Shown one piece after another: positions 33,765 through 43,941 of a stretch of 64,000 nucleotides of DNA. The DNA lies in assembly GCA_025360045.1 (NCBI GenBank), contig JANYCY010000052.1, positions 1-64,000 of the forward strand, read 5' to 3'. The notes beneath the pieces are model-generated. The model was not told the DNA's origin and ran no database searches. It saw only the letters and a list, made by a program, of their open reading frames with translations. This DNA is from Janthinobacterium sp. GTDB taxonomy: Bacteria; Pseudomonadota; Gammaproteobacteria; Burkholderiales; Chitinibacteraceae. The position numbers were made by a program, and so were the translations under genes. Within the stretch, counting starts at the first letter, position 1. Each line of letters starts with the position of its first letter.

Positions 33765-34724
33765 ATGCGACAACTCAGCCCTAAAATCAGCCCTTGGCTT
33801 GCCACATTTAATCAACAACTAAACACCCTACAAGCCAATGGCTACAAGCCCACATGCACCAATATTCGTGAAGGCTTGGCCTATTTAACGGCCGTTTTTG
33901 TAACTGACATCCCGATGATCCCTTGGGTGCAAGACGATATTGTGCCTTCCTCTCGCTATAAGGTGCCGGTGCGAATTTACCACCCCAACCCTAGCCGCGC
34001 CCTGCCTGTCTTGGTTTATTTTCATGGTGGTGGCCATATGGCGGGAGGGATTACCGTTTACGACGCCATTTGCCGCAAAATCGCCACCGCTGCGCAGCAT
34101 ATTGTGGTGTCTGTAGATTATCGGCTCGCCCCAGAATGCCCTTACCCCGCAGGCGTAGACGATGCTTACACGGTGGTAAAAAACATCTGGGGGGTGTTAG
34201 ATCAGCGCCAATTACAATATCAGCGGCAATTATCCATTGGGGGTGATTCGGCAGGTGGCGCACTTTCAGCCACCGTGGCCAGCATCGCGCAATTTGATCC
34301 TGCTATCGACATCCACGCCCAAGTGCTGATTTACCCTAGCCTAGATTACACACTGAGCGCCCCTTCGCTAGACGAAAATGGCACAGGCTATTTGGTTTCT
34401 AGAGGAAAAGTGAATTGGTACTTTAATAACTATTTTCAGCATAATGAAGACCGAAAAGCCGCCTCGCCGCTGTTCGCAGAATTCAGCGCCAAGCTCCCGC
34501 CCACCCTAGTGATTAGCGCAGAATTTTGCCCGCTACGGGACGAAGGCATTGCCTATTTGGCAAGGCTAAAAAAAGCAGGCGTGGCATCAGATCACCTGCA
34601 CTTTGCTGACCTACCCCATGCTTTTTTGAATTTAGAAAATTTAATTAAAGAAGAATGCCAACGCGCTTATCAAGGAATTGGGGCTTGGTTGAATTTAAAG
34701 AAAAATAATGTAGAAAATAAATAA
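33765..34724 (+). CDS. Alpha/beta hydrolase, acetyl-esterase (HSL) family
   Basis: 319-aa esterase of the hormone-sensitive-lipase family. The oxyanion motif is FHGGGHMAGG, the nucleophile GDSAGG, and the late acid and His are in FADLPHAFLNL. No signal peptide, so it is cytoplasmic. Substrate unknown; short-chain acyl esters are usual. It follows bdhA in the same direction but is separated by the family C repeat. Confidence 0.85.
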   Translation: MRQLSPKISPWLATFNQQLNTLQANGYKPTCTNIREGLAYLTAVFVTDIPMIPWVQDDIVPSSRYKVPVRIYHPNPSRALPVLVYFHGGGHMAGGITVYDAICRKIATAAQHIVVSVDYRLAPECPYPAGVDDAYTVVKNIWGVLDQRQLQYQRQLSIGGDSAGGALSATVASIAQFDPAIDIHAQVLIYPSLDYTLSAPSLDENGTGYLVSRGKVNWYFNNYFQHNEDRKAASPLFAEFSAKLPPTLVISAEFCPLRDEGIAYLARLKKAGVASDHLHFADLPHAFLNLENLIKEECQRAYQGIGAWLNLKKNNVENK

Positions 34725-34783
34725 CGCAGAAAAATCCAAACCCAGAGAACACCGAGTTTCACGTAAAAAGGCGAGGCTTAAAT

Positions 34784-34819
34784 AAAAATGGCTCAGTATT
34801 TTGAACTGGGCCATTTTTA
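34784..34819. terminator. Bidirectional terminator between esterase and glutaminase genes
   Basis: AAAAATGGCtCAGT pairs with ACTGgGCCATTTTT. The A-run on one side and T-run on the other serve both convergent genes. Confidence 0.85.
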
Positions 34820-34841
34820 TACTTTTAAAGCGATTGCCTGA

Positions 34842-35855
34842 TTACTTCAAAGGCTGCGGTGCTAAAGGATTGCCACCCAATGCATTTGAGATATCTGCAA
34901 TGGCTTTTTGAGCACGTACGCTATTGCCAGCGCCATCCAAAGGAGGGGAAATCACTGCAATACCGAATTTACCTGGTGAAACCGCGATAATCCCGCCGCC
35001 TACGCCGCTCTTAGCAGGCAGGCCGGTTTTGTACAGCCACTTGCCGGAATCATCGTAAAGACCTGCAGTTGCCATCACCGCCAGCACTTCAGGTACATTT
35101 TCAACTTTCAGTGCCTGCTTACCAGTCACCGGATTCTTACCCCCATTGGCTAGCGTTGCCGCCATCATGGCCAGATCTTTAGCATTTACGCCAACCGAGC
35201 ACTGACGGGTATAGATGTCTGTTGCACGATCTGGATCAGCTTTAATCTTACCGTAGGCATACATTAAACGGCCAATCGCCTGATTACGCTGATTGCTGGC
35301 GGCTTCAGATTGATACACTTCATCCAAAACAGTCAGGTGACGGCCCGCGAAATCATTGTAATAACCGAGAATCTTGCTCCAGATTTCGTCGTAATTTGCG
35401 CCCTTTACCATGCTCGTTGCAGCAATCGCACCCGGGTTCACCATGGCATTCATTTCTGCACCGCGATTTTGCTCAATTGCCACGATAGAGTTAAATGCTT
35501 GGCCAGTGGCATCTACGCCTTGGTTGTTCAGAATGGAGTCAGTCCCCGACTCATCAATCACCTTGGCCATCGTAAAGACTTTGGAAATAGACTGAATTGA
35601 AACTTCCGTCGTTACATCGCCCTTGGTGTAAACCTTACCATCTGCAGTCACCAGTACAATCCCGAATACTTTTGGATCAACCTTAGCCAATGCAGGGATG
35701 TAATCGGCGTTTTTACCCTCTTGCAGACCTTTGTAATTATCGTAAGCGGCGCTCAGTGCAGCTTCTACTTCAGTCTTTTTAAATAAGTCTTTTGCTTGTG
35801 CGGCACCATTCAAAGCCAGTACCAATACAACAGCTAACATGCTGCGTTGTTTCAT
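34842..35855 (-). CDS. glsA: Glutaminase, exported
   Basis: 337-aa serine-dependent glutaminase (beta-lactamase-like fold) converting glutamine to glutamate and ammonia. The catalytic SIQSISKVF holds the Ser-x-x-Lys pair, followed by GRHLTVLDEVYQSE and SGVGGGIIAVSPGK. A signal peptide (MLAVVLVLALNGAAQA) shows export, unlike the cytoplasmic E. coli enzymes. With the periplasmic asparaginase encoded in this window it suggests deamidation of amino acids outside the cytoplasm. Confidence 0.9.
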   Translation of the reverse strand: MKQRSMLAVVLVLALNGAAQAKDLFKKTEVEAALSAAYDNYKGLQEGKNADYIPALAKVDPKVFGIVLVTADGKVYTKGDVTTEVSIQSISKVFTMAKVIDESGTDSILNNQGVDATGQAFNSIVAIEQNRGAEMNAMVNPGAIAATSMVKGANYDEIWSKILGYYNDFAGRHLTVLDEVYQSEAASNQRNQAIGRLMYAYGKIKADPDRATDIYTRQCSVGVNAKDLAMMAATLANGGKNPVTGKQALKVENVPEVLAVMATAGLYDDSGKWLYKTGLPAKSGVGGGIIAVSPGKFGIAVISPPLDGAGNSVRAQKAIADISNALGGNPLAPQPLK

Positions 35856-36097
35856 TGTAAAGCTCCTCGTTAACGCGCCTTTAGTCGGATCGCGCTTGAC
35901 GAAAATATACCTAATGGAATGCGAGGAGAAGCTGCATTAAGTCAGTTGCACAATACCTGTAAGAAAGGCATGTAATCTTAAATGGCAGCATGATTTCCAG
36001 TATGAAATAACATAAAATCTGCCAATCTTTCGGCGTATTAATACCAATAAACAAGCTTTTTATTACAAAGCAATAGAAGCCATATCGTCCCTTAGAC

Positions 36098-36130
36098 AAA
36101 AAAAAATAGCACTCAAGTGAGTGCAATTTT
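36098..36130 (-). terminator. Terminator of the DUF2726 gene
   Basis: On the minus strand, stem GCACTCA-CT-TGAGTGC followed by a run of nine T. It lies just after the DUF2726 stop. The remaining part of the 35856-36138 gap is AT-rich glsA upstream sequence without a recognised feature. Confidence 0.85.
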
Positions 36131-36138
36131 TTGCTGGA

Positions 36139-36630
36139 TCATTCAGCGTCGAGGGTTACCACCGGCCTAAGTGCGGCTCTAATTTCCACCTCATCCGGCA
36201 GCGCTTTGGCCTGCCAGCGGATCACACGAATCCCTGCCGAACTTAATGCTTTATCCTTCTTCGCATCCGCCAATTGGCGATCCTGCCGCTGATGCGTAGC
36301 ATCATCCAGCTCAATCACCGCCACAATACTTGAATCCTTATTGCACACCACAAAATCCGCGCTCATGCGATTAATCCGATTCAGCCAAGAGCGATAATTA
36401 CTGCCCTTTTTTACCCCCAGCAAGCAAGAAAGCTGCACCTGCGCCAACACAATATGCTCAGGCATGGCTTTTAGTAGCCGAAAATACAGCACTTGCTCGG
36501 GGGTGGTGAGCGGGCTTTTAGCATAAAACGGCCAAACCGCCTCCTCTGCTGCGCCTTGCGTTTTTGCTTTAAGAATGGAAATAAGTACAAAAACAGCGCC
36601 GATCAACAACAAGAGCACAATAAATTTCAT
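36139..36630 (-). CDS. DUF2726 domain protein, membrane anchored
   Basis: 163-aa protein with an N-terminal membrane helix (KFIVLLLLIGAVFVLISIL) and a DUF2726 domain. The latter has a nuclease-like pattern (ADFVVCNKDSSIVAVIELDDATH then DKALSSAGIRVIRWQAKALP), reminiscent of the restriction-endonuclease-like fold. Function unknown. The start is the ATG at 36630, with TGGAAAT upstream; the 41 extra residues in the ORF track are repeat-encoded. Confidence 0.8.
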   Translation of the reverse strand: MKFIVLLLLIGAVFVLISILKAKTQGAAEEAVWPFYAKSPLTTPEQVLYFRLLKAMPEHIVLAQVQLSCLLGVKKGSNYRSWLNRINRMSADFVVCNKDSSIVAVIELDDATHQRQDRQLADAKKDKALSSAGIRVIRWQAKALPDEVEIRAALRPVVTLDAE

Positions 36631-36829
36631 TTTATTTCCATAAAAAAGAAGACGTTTAAGCAAAAATAGCAGGGTAAGGGGCTTTTGTAGGGCGGGCGCA
36701 ATAACGAAGTCAGAGCGCAGAAAAACGGTGCGCAAGAAAAACAACTTGCACACCCTATAAAACCAAGCTCTTCCCTATCAACACCAACAAGGTCCTGATT
36801 ATTGTCAGGTTTCACCCGCCCCACAAACC

Positions 36830-38215
36830 CTAGCCACGACGCCAAGTCGTACCCTGAGCGCTGTCTTCTAGCACAATGCCAGCGGTAATCAATTCATCTC
36901 GAATGCGATCAGATTCGGCAAAGTTTTTAGCTGCGCGGGCGGCTTTACGACCTGCAATCAAGGCTTCAATCGCTGCTGCACTGTATTCGCCCTCATCGAT
37001 ACCGATGCTGGCCTGCAAGTAAGCTTGCGGCTCACGCTGCAATAGGCCCAAGATCGCACCCAATGCTTTTAACTGCCCAGCCAGCTCGCCCGATTGCTGC
37101 TTGTTGACTTCTAGCGCCAGCTCAAACAACACCGCCACGGCTTCAACGGTATTGAAATCGTCATCCATTGCGGCTTTAAAGCGCAGGGCGTAGCTGCTAT
37201 TCCAGTCGATTTCTGACTCGATAGCGGGTACGTTTTTCAGGGTGGTGTAAAAACGGTTTAATGCGCCTTTCGCGTCATCCAAATGAGCATCGCTGTAATT
37301 CAACTGGCTACGGTAATGGGCGCGCAAGATAAAGAAGCGCACTACTTCAGCATCGTATTTTTCCAGCACTTCGCGGATGGTGAAGAAATTGCCCAAGCTC
37401 TTGGACATTTTTTCGTTATCCACGCGAATAAAGCCGTTATGCATCCAGTAATTCACGTAGGTATTGCCGTGTGCGCCTTCGGATTGGGCGATTTCGTTTT
37501 CGTGATGCGGAAACTGCAAGTCTGAACCACCGGCATGGATATCAAAATGGCTACCCAGATGATGGCAACTCATGGCCGAGCATTCGATATGCCAGCCAGG
37601 ACGTCCCTCTCCCCATGGAGAGGCCCATTTTGCGTCTTGCGGCTCGTCGGCTTTAGCGGCTTTCCAGAGCACAAAATCCAGCGGATCTTGTTTATTTACA
37701 TCCACATCTACCCGCTCGCCTGCGCGTAAATCGTCCAGCGATTTGCCAGACAATTTGCCGTAGCCTTCAAACTTACGCACGGCATAATAAACATCACCGT
37801 TGGGCGCAGGGTAAGCTAGGCCATTTGCAATCAACTTGGCGATTAAATCGTGCATGCCTTGCACATGCTCAGTAGCGCGTGGCTCGTGATCTGGGCGAAT
37901 CACGCCCAGCGCATCGAAATCTTCATTCATGGCGGCAATAAAGCGGCCGGTCAGCGTATTGATGGCTTCGCCGTTTTCTAGAGCACGTTTGATGATTTTG
38001 TCGTCAATATCGGTGATATTGCGTACATGGGTGAGCTGATAGCCGGAAGCTCTCAACCAACGCGACACCATATCAAACACCACTACCATGCGGGCGTGCC
38101 CCAGATGACAGTAGTCATACACGGTCATACCGCAGACATACATATTCACCTTGCCGTCGGTAATCGGCTGAAAACGCTGTTTTTCGCGGGCCAGTGTGTT
38201 GTAGATATTTAACAT
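36830..38215 (-). CDS. cysS: Cysteinyl-tRNA synthetase
   Basis: 461-aa class I aminoacyl-tRNA synthetase that charges tRNA-Cys. HIGH motif as HLGHARM, KMSKS as [10 protein letters not shown], and zinc ligands including Cys28 (YVCGMTVYD) and the WHIECSAM region. Length is normal. Essential housekeeping gene, apparently alone. Confidence 0.97.
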   Translation of the reverse strand: MLNIYNTLAREKQRFQPITDGKVNMYVCGMTVYDYCHLGHARMVVVFDMVSRWLRASGYQLTHVRNITDIDDKIIKRALENGEAINTLTGRFIAAMNEDFDALGVIRPDHEPRATEHVQGMHDLIAKLIANGLAYPAPNGDVYYAVRKFEGYGKLSGKSLDDLRAGERVDVDVNKQDPLDFVLWKAAKADEPQDAKWASPWGEGRPGWHIECSAMSCHHLGSHFDIHAGGSDLQFPHHENEIAQSEGAHGNTYVNYWMHNGFIRVDNEKMSKSLGNFFTIREVLEKYDAEVVRFFILRAHYRSQLNYSDAHLDDAKGALNRFYTTLKNVPAIESEIDWNSSYALRFKAAMDDDFNTVEAVAVLFELALEVNKQQSGELAGQLKALGAILGLLQREPQAYLQASIGIDEGEYSAAAIEALIAGRKAARAAKNFAESDRIRDELITAGIVLEDSAQGTTWRRG

Positions 38216-38395
38216 GAGTGCTTTCGTCGACGTAAAAGAGTGATTCTACCAAAGCTGTCAATAGCGCGCTTCATCAGCAGGGATGAATCGTCAGAAAGAC
38301 GCTTTTTTACCCAGCAACACTCACTTACCCCTATTGACAGAAAAGCACGCGCACAATATAAGAGTCTTTCTCAATACGACCATGGAATACACGGC

Positions 38396-38614
38396 ATGAG
38401 TAAGAAAAACATAGCCATCATCGCCTTCAGCTTACTCGCTAGCGCGTGCAGCAGCGTGCCAGCAGACAATAAGCAATATGCAGAAATGGAAGAGAAAGAA
38501 TATGTAACAGGAAGCAATATCCCACGCAAAGATCGCAGCACGGTTAAAGTCTATGACAAAGAATTACTACGAGAGCTGCAAGACCGCCCTACTGTTTCGC
38601 CTAATACCAATTAA
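38396..38614 (+). CDS. Small putative lipoprotein
   Basis: 72-aa protein with a lipoprotein signal (IAIIAFSLLASAC, lipobox LASAC). The mature part is charged and short (EMEEKEYVTGSNIPRKDRSTVKVYDKELLRELQ). I do not recognise a function. The start is the ATG at 38396; the 52 upstream residues in the ORF track are not supported. Confidence 0.75.
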   Translation: MSKKNIAIIAFSLLASACSSVPADNKQYAEMEEKEYVTGSNIPRKDRSTVKVYDKELLRELQDRPTVSPNTN

Positions 38615-38691
38615 TACTTGGCCGCTCCGCACCCCATGTATTGCGCCAGCCGAGGCCCGCTTTGGCGCAATACGCTTTAGAGCAGCATGCA

Positions 38692-39990
38692 TTATTCCAA
38701 ATAACGCCGCCCACCATAGCCACTAATCCCCATCATTAGCCGCACCACTGCATGGCAAAGCCAAGGTAGAACACGGTAAACCCAGCGATCGCGCTCCACA
38801 TCGCTCTTTTTAATAGGCGTAGCATCTTCTTGCAGGGCGCGTTTTAGGTCTGCACGCAACTCGCCAGCGAATTGCTTCTCACGGACAAAAACATTGGCCT
38901 CGCGGGCCAAAAGCAGGCTAAAAGGATCAATATTACTCGAACCTACCGTCGCCCATATCCCATCAATCGCGGCAACTTTAGCGTGCATAAAACCTTTTTT
39001 ATATTCATAAATTTCAATGCCCGCACTTAAAAATTGCTGATAAAAGCCACGGCTGGCGTAATGCAGCAAGGCATGATCAACCCGCCCCTGCACCAGCAGC
39101 ACCACATTCACCCCTCGTTTGGCCGCATGAATAAGGGCATGGCGTAAGCGATAGCCAGGCAAAAAATAAGCATTAGCCAAAATGATTTCGTTTTTAGCGT
39201 GCAAAATGGCTTGCAAATATTCGCGCTCGATATCCCGCCGATGGCGCAGATTATCTCGGTATACAAAACGCCCTCGTGCTCGCCCCAAGACCCTAGGCGA
39301 AGGTTGAATCAGGCTTTTCTGCGCCCAATTTTTTTTAAGCTGCACCCAGGCCGTATGCCGCCACAAATGATCCACCGATTCATGCAACTGAGCCACTAAG
39401 GGGCCAACCATACGCACGGCATAATCATAGCGGGGCGCCAGCTCAGGCTGCCCCGGCTCAAAATCTGACAAAATATTAATGCCACCAATAAATGCCACAC
39501 AGCCATCAATAACAGCCAGCTTTCGATGTAAGCGACGCAAGCGCTGCCTATCAAAGGACAATACTTTGACTTCGGGCCTAAAAAATAAAAGCCGCACACC
39601 CGCTACAGCCAGCTTCTCCCGCCACGCCAAGGGTAAATTTCCAGCGCCAAAACCATCAATTTGCAGATTAACCCGCACACCCCGCAAAGCGGCCGCGATG
39701 AGGGATTGCATGACCGCTGTCCCTACTTCATCCGCTTCAAATAAATAGCTTTCTAAAAAAACTTCCTGCTGCGCTAGCTCAATTGCATCAATGAGAGCGG
39801 GGAAATAATCCTGCCCATTAAATAGCAATTTAAAGCGATTACCCGCCACATACATAAGCCCACTGCCTTTGGCACAACGCTTGCGCTCAAAATGATTGAC
39901 CCAGAATACGGGTAAGAATACAGACAATATAAATAACCGCAGCGCTGACTGCTTTGTACCACCAAGAGAAAACTTACACCACGCCTTCAT
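38692..39990 (-). CDS. clsB: Cardiolipin synthase B-like phospholipase D family protein
   Basis: 432-aa membrane-associated phospholipid synthase. Two HKD motifs: HRKLAVIDGCVAFIGG and HAKVAAIDGIWATVGSSN. Sequence such as RDNLRHRRDIEREYLQAI and NAYFLPGYRLRHALIHAAKRGV matches ClsB. The start at 39990 overlaps the upstream nuclease gene by 17 bp and gives a hydrophobic N-terminal helix. A shorter start at 39855 is possible. The ybhP-clsB gene order is as in E. coli. Confidence 0.87.
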   Translation of the reverse strand: MKAWCKFSLGGTKQSALRLFILSVFLPVFWVNHFERKRCAKGSGLMYVAGNRFKLLFNGQDYFPALIDAIELAQQEVFLESYLFEADEVGTAVMQSLIAAALRGVRVNLQIDGFGAGNLPLAWREKLAVAGVRLLFFRPEVKVLSFDRQRLRRLHRKLAVIDGCVAFIGGINILSDFEPGQPELAPRYDYAVRMVGPLVAQLHESVDHLWRHTAWVQLKKNWAQKSLIQPSPRVLGRARGRFVYRDNLRHRRDIEREYLQAILHAKNEIILANAYFLPGYRLRHALIHAAKRGVNVVLLVQGRVDHALLHYASRGFYQQFLSAGIEIYEYKKGFMHAKVAAIDGIWATVGSSNIDPFSLLLAREANVFVREKQFAGELRADLKRALQEDATPIKKSDVERDRWVYRVLPWLCHAVVRLMMGISGYGGRRYLE

Positions 39991-40738
39991 GGCGATGCAA
40001 AACCGTATATAGCGGCGCATGATCCGACAAATGAGACCAAGGCATACCACCCAGCACATTCGCCACTTGCACCGAAAAACCGCGCAAATACACTCGATCT
40101 AAAGACAAGAGAGGCCATTGGGCTGGAAAACTTTTGGCTGATGCACCATGCAGCGCATTAAATGCCTCGATCAAGCCTAACTCACGGGCAAATTGCATTG
40201 TGGCTTCACCGCGCCAATCATTAAAATCTCCTGCAAGCACGAGGGGTGCATCTTCAGGCACATCGCTTAATACTCGTTCGATCAGCATTTTTACCTGCTT
40301 GCGTCTATCCATTGCTCGCAAATTAAGGTGTACGCAAAGCGCATGCAAAGGCTGACGCCAGCCTGGCACGGCTAGCTCGCAATGCAAAACGCCCCTTTGC
40401 TCAAAACGGTGCAGCGTTAAATCATGGTTATGCCAGCGCAAAATAGGAAAACGCGACAGGAGTGCATTGCCATGATGGCCCAGTTTATAGCGCGCATTTA
40501 AGCCATAAGCCGTGTGTAAATCGCCAGCCAGATATTCATGCTGCGGTACAATCGGCCAATTAGAAAAACGCTGTATCCGCTGGCTATGCTCCCCCTGTAC
40601 TTCCTGTAAAAAGATCAAATCGGGCGACAGCGCTTGTAAGGCCTCGCGCACATCATGTACCACCAAACGCTGGTTAAAGAGCGAGAGTCCCTTATGGATA
40701 TTGTAAGTTGCAATCTTTAGCGAAAGAGGAGCATTCAA
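39974..40738 (-). CDS. ybhP: Endonuclease/exonuclease/phosphatase family protein (YbhP-like)
   Basis: 254-aa Mg-dependent hydrolase of the EEP superfamily. Motifs: KIATYNIHKG, FLQEVQGEHS, LCVHLNLRAMDR, VLAGDFNDWRG and a C-terminal SDHAPLYTVL. In E. coli the same gene precedes clsB, but its substrate is not established. Possibly a nuclease or a phospholipid-related phosphodiesterase. Confidence 0.85.
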   Translation of the reverse strand: MNAPLSLKIATYNIHKGLSLFNQRLVVHDVREALQALSPDLIFLQEVQGEHSQRIQRFSNWPIVPQHEYLAGDLHTAYGLNARYKLGHHGNALLSRFPILRWHNHDLTLHRFEQRGVLHCELAVPGWRQPLHALCVHLNLRAMDRRKQVKMLIERVLSDVPEDAPLVLAGDFNDWRGEATMQFARELGLIEAFNALHGASAKSFPAQWPLLSLDRVYLRGFSVQVANVLGGMPWSHLSDHAPLYTVLHRHEGVV

Positions 40739-41070
40739 AGCCTAAGCTCCGTTGACGTTTGTTTCACAGCTGCATTTGGTCTAGTTTTGGGGCGGATAAT
40801 GAGCACTCTTGCAAATACACGGCTACCACTTACCTTTACGGAGCATACCCGCCAATGTCGCCAAAACGTAAGGAAAATGTATGCAAAATAAGTAGTAAAA
40901 AAACACACCACGGTTAATTCAAAAACATCTGTAGACACAGAGAAAACCCTGAGGGAATGCAAGTCAATGACATGGATGACTTATGATTTCTCAGTTTTTC
41001 TTTGTGAGCGCCGTGTGCTCACCGTTCTCTGTGCCCACAGAACTTTTTGAATCTGAGGCTTTACCCAGAC
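40739..41070. other. Intergenic gap with no gene recognised
   Basis: 332 bp between ybhP and the aminotransferase gene. It holds only weak family C-like sequence (around 40930-41060: CACAGAGAAAACCC, CCGTTCTCTGTGCCCACAG). No convincing gene or promoter seen. Confidence 0.5.
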
Positions 41071-42210
41071 TTAGCGCAGCACCGTCGTCAAAGCATGCAC
41101 ACACACGGCAATGTTTTCGCGCCGAGCGCCGTAGCCCATCAAGCCAAACCGCCACGCTTTACCAGCCAACACACCTAAGCCTGCGCCAATTTCAAGGTTG
41201 TAATCTTCCAGCAGCACCTTGCGCACCGCCGCGTCATCGATGCCTGCGGGAATGTGCACGGTATTGAGCTGAGGCAGGCGGTAGGCTTCATCCACTACAA
41301 ACTCTAGGCCCAAAGATTCCAGACCATAGCGCAACAGCTGATGCATATCACGGTGGCGCTGCCATGCTTTTTCTAAGCCTTCATTGGCCAGCAAGCGCAA
41401 AGATTCATGCAAGGCATACAGCGTATTCACCGGTGCAGTGTGGTGATAGCTACGCTTTGCGCCGCCTGTGGCATCGCCCCAATAGCCCATCACCAAGCTT
41501 TGATCTAAAAACCAGCTTTGCACCGGCGTTTTGCGGGCTTTTAATTTAGCCACGGCCGCATCAGAGAAAGACAGCGGCGACAGGCCTGGCACGCAGGATA
41601 AACATTTCTGGCTTCCTGAATACACCGCATCAATGCCCCAATCATCCACGCGCAGCTCAACGCCGCCAAGGGAAGTCACTGCATCCACAATGGTCAGGCA
41701 ATCGTATTTTTTAGCCAGCGCGCAAAGCGTTTTGGCGTCAGACAACGCCCCTGTCGAGGTTTCTGCATGCACAAAGGCAAGGAACTTGGCTTCTGGATGG
41801 GCTTTAAGTGCGTCTTCGACTTGATTTGGATTAACCGGCTCGCCCCAAGCGTTGTCTACCAGCACGGCAATTGCGCCAAGGCGTTCGACATTTTGGCGCA
41901 TACGTTCACCAAATACGCCATTGCGACAAACGATGACGGTTTCGCCCGGCTCAACCAGATTCACAAAACACGCTTCCATCCCTGCTGAGCCAGGCGCTGA
42001 AACGGCCATGGTGACGGAGTTTTTAGTCTGAAATGCGTATTGCAGCAGCGTTTTAATCTCGTCCATCATGCCCACAAATAGCGGGTCTAAATGGCCCACC
42101 GTCGGCTTAGACAGCGCTGCCAGCACAGAAGGATAAATGTCAGAAGGCCCCGGCCCCATCAAAATACGATGTGGCGGGAAGAAAGGCATAATCATCGGTG
42201 GCGTAAGCAT
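41071..42210 (-). CDS. Class V aminotransferase (alanine/serine-glyoxylate type)
   Basis: 379-aa PLP enzyme close to alanine-glyoxylate and serine-pyruvate aminotransferases. The cofactor Lys is in YSGSQKCLSCVPGLSP. Other family stretches: LMGPGPSDIYPSVLAALSKPTVGHLDP, HAETSTGALSD and VDAVTSLGG. It probably interconverts glyoxylate and glycine with alanine or serine. The start is the ATG at 42210, with GGAGA upstream. Confidence 0.88.
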   Translation of the reverse strand: MLTPPMIMPFFPPHRILMGPGPSDIYPSVLAALSKPTVGHLDPLFVGMMDEIKTLLQYAFQTKNSVTMAVSAPGSAGMEACFVNLVEPGETVIVCRNGVFGERMRQNVERLGAIAVLVDNAWGEPVNPNQVEDALKAHPEAKFLAFVHAETSTGALSDAKTLCALAKKYDCLTIVDAVTSLGGVELRVDDWGIDAVYSGSQKCLSCVPGLSPLSFSDAAVAKLKARKTPVQSWFLDQSLVMGYWGDATGGAKRSYHHTAPVNTLYALHESLRLLANEGLEKAWQRHRDMHQLLRYGLESLGLEFVVDEAYRLPQLNTVHIPAGIDDAAVRKVLLEDYNLEIGAGLGVLAGKAWRFGLMGYGARRENIAVCVHALTTVLR

Positions 42211-42451
42211 GGGAGTCTCCGTCTTAAAAAAGGGGGTAGTGCCATTATCGGGCTTTTTAGCCCGTCTTACGGCAGCGGAAAACACTTATGTTGCTGCAGT
42301 GCAAAAAAACCTCTATTTCACCCCCTTATTAAGTTAAGTTTTAAGCAGAATGTCATCCGGTGGGCGTACACTTACACTGTATTTACTGATATTGCCTCTT
42401 GTAAGTACCCAAGCATAAATTATCCAATCTTTTTCAATCATGCGTTTTTCT

Positions 42452-42520
42452 TAGGGTGCAAAACGCCGTAGGCGTTACGCACCAAGAGCTGGTGCGCAAG
42501 AAAGGCACTTGCACACCCTA
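42452..42520. repeat. Diverged inverted repeat element (family R2)
   Basis: TAGGGTGCAAAACGCCGTAGGCGTTACGC, then GGTGCGCAAG and CTTGCACACCCTA. The remainder of the 42211-42750 gap is AT-rich and shows no gene I can support. Confidence 0.65.
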
Positions 42521-42750
42521 CGAAAATCACATGTTTTTTCTTTTAAAAATGCGTGATAACTTATGTCAAACTACTTACAAGCACATTGTAAATATCCTAG
42601 GAAAAAGGCTTACCCGCGTACTTTTTAGCATTGTTCAGCCTACACATTCAAAAACCAAACGCGGCCCTCAAGAAACCCATCGACATAGACGTCATTCAGC
42701 AAAAGGCATAGCTGCATTTTTTAATAGAGAATCAATCTAAGGATAAGCGG

Positions 42751-43566
42751 ATGCTAAGCGATCAAGAAATCGGGCGATATCTAGAACGAATCAATTATTC
42801 CGGCAGCATTCCCGTGGATCTAGCCACGCTCACCGCCTTGCATCAAGCGCATATGCGGCATATTCCATTTGAAAACTTAGATATTCACTTAAACATCCCC
42901 ATTGAATTAAGCCATCCCGCCCTATTTAATAAGGTGGTCTTAAAAAAAAGGGGTGGGTTTTGTTATGAACTTAATTATTTATTTTTTGCACTACTTTCAT
43001 CTCTTGGCTTTTACACTCAACTAATCTCTGCCCAGGTATTCAATGGCAAAAGCTATGGGCCAGAATTCGGTCATTTATTGCTGCTTGTTACCCTAAACAA
43101 TCAACAGTTTATTGCCGATGTCGGCTTTGGTGATTCATTTCAAACGCCCTTAGCCATCCATCACCAAAGTCATGAAAATGCCGCTTACCAAATTATGCAA
43201 AGCGATGCGTTTTATACTGTGTTGCAAAAAAAGAGCAATCAAGAATATAAGCCACTATATCAATTCACTTTAAATACTTATGATATTAGTGATTTTGCTA
43301 ATATGTGTATTTATCAGCAAACATCCCCTGCTTCGCATTTTACGCAAAAATCGGTTTGCTCAATCGCAACGATGGAGGGGCGCAATACGATTTCAAATGG
43401 CTGCGTTATTCAAACCAAGCATGATCGCCGCACGATTCACCATATTGGCGACATAGCAGAATATCGCCAACGCTTACAACAATATTTTCAAATCTCGCTT
43501 CCTGACACCGCCTGCATTGCAGCACTTTTACATAGCAAAAAGATCGTCAGCCAAGTTGGCACCTAA
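42751..43566 (+). CDS. nat: Arylamine N-acetyltransferase
   Basis: 271-aa cytoplasmic acetyltransferase that moves acetyl from acetyl-CoA to arylamines and hydrazines. Catalytic triad region: Cys in KRGGFCYELN, His in FGHLLLLV, Asp in IADVGFGDS. The N-terminus (YLERINYSGSIPVDLATLTALHQAHMRHIPFENLDI) is family-typical. AT-richer than most of its neighbours. Confidence 0.92.
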   Translation: MLSDQEIGRYLERINYSGSIPVDLATLTALHQAHMRHIPFENLDIHLNIPIELSHPALFNKVVLKKRGGFCYELNYLFFALLSSLGFYTQLISAQVFNGKSYGPEFGHLLLLVTLNNQQFIADVGFGDSFQTPLAIHHQSHENAAYQIMQSDAFYTVLQKKSNQEYKPLYQFTLNTYDISDFANMCIYQQTSPASHFTQKSVCSIATMEGRNTISNGCVIQTKHDRRTIHHIGDIAEYRQRLQQYFQISLPDTACIAALLHSKKIVSQVGT

Positions 43567-43760
43567 AAAGATACGTGAATAACATAAACGGCCTATTCAG
43601 GCGTGCTCTTGTTCAGCAATGTACTGTAGGGCGGATGCAACCCGCGTATTTACTCAACATCTTGTCCAAACAAATAAGGGATGGTGTGCGGCCAAAATCC
43701 AAATCTTGCACCTCTTTCTCTCCAGAAAACACGGCATTTTATGGAACAAAGGGCTAGGGT

Positions 43761-43909
43761 CTGTCGGACTTAAGGCTGATCTACTGCGGAAAAGCCGGAT
43801 TTGGCCATATTTCACGCATCTTTTCGTTGAATAGCCAGCTATTCGCCTCAAAAATCCATGTTGCTGTCTCAAACTGGGCTTTGCCTCTACGATCGCTTAA
43901 GTCCGACAG
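43761..43909. mobile_element. 149-bp MITE-like element with 14-bp terminal inverted repeats
   Basis: Ends CTGTCGGACTTAAG / CTTAAGTCCGACAG, perfect over 14 bp. GCTAGG lies close outside both ends (43753-43758 and 43913-43918), though not directly abutting. No coding capacity. A full-length autonomous partner is not in the window. Confidence 0.7.
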
Positions 43910-43941
43910 GCTGCTAGGTAAAACCCTAGCCCCTCTTACCT

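Noticed and set aside
42211-42750. ORFs in the gap before the arylamine N-acetyltransferase gene
   Set aside because: Low-complexity translation across an AT-rich region and an R2 repeat. Nothing supports them.
43575-43872. Small ORFs across the MITE-like element before the flagellin gene
   Set aside because: They read through repeat sequence and have no ribosome binding site or family resemblance.
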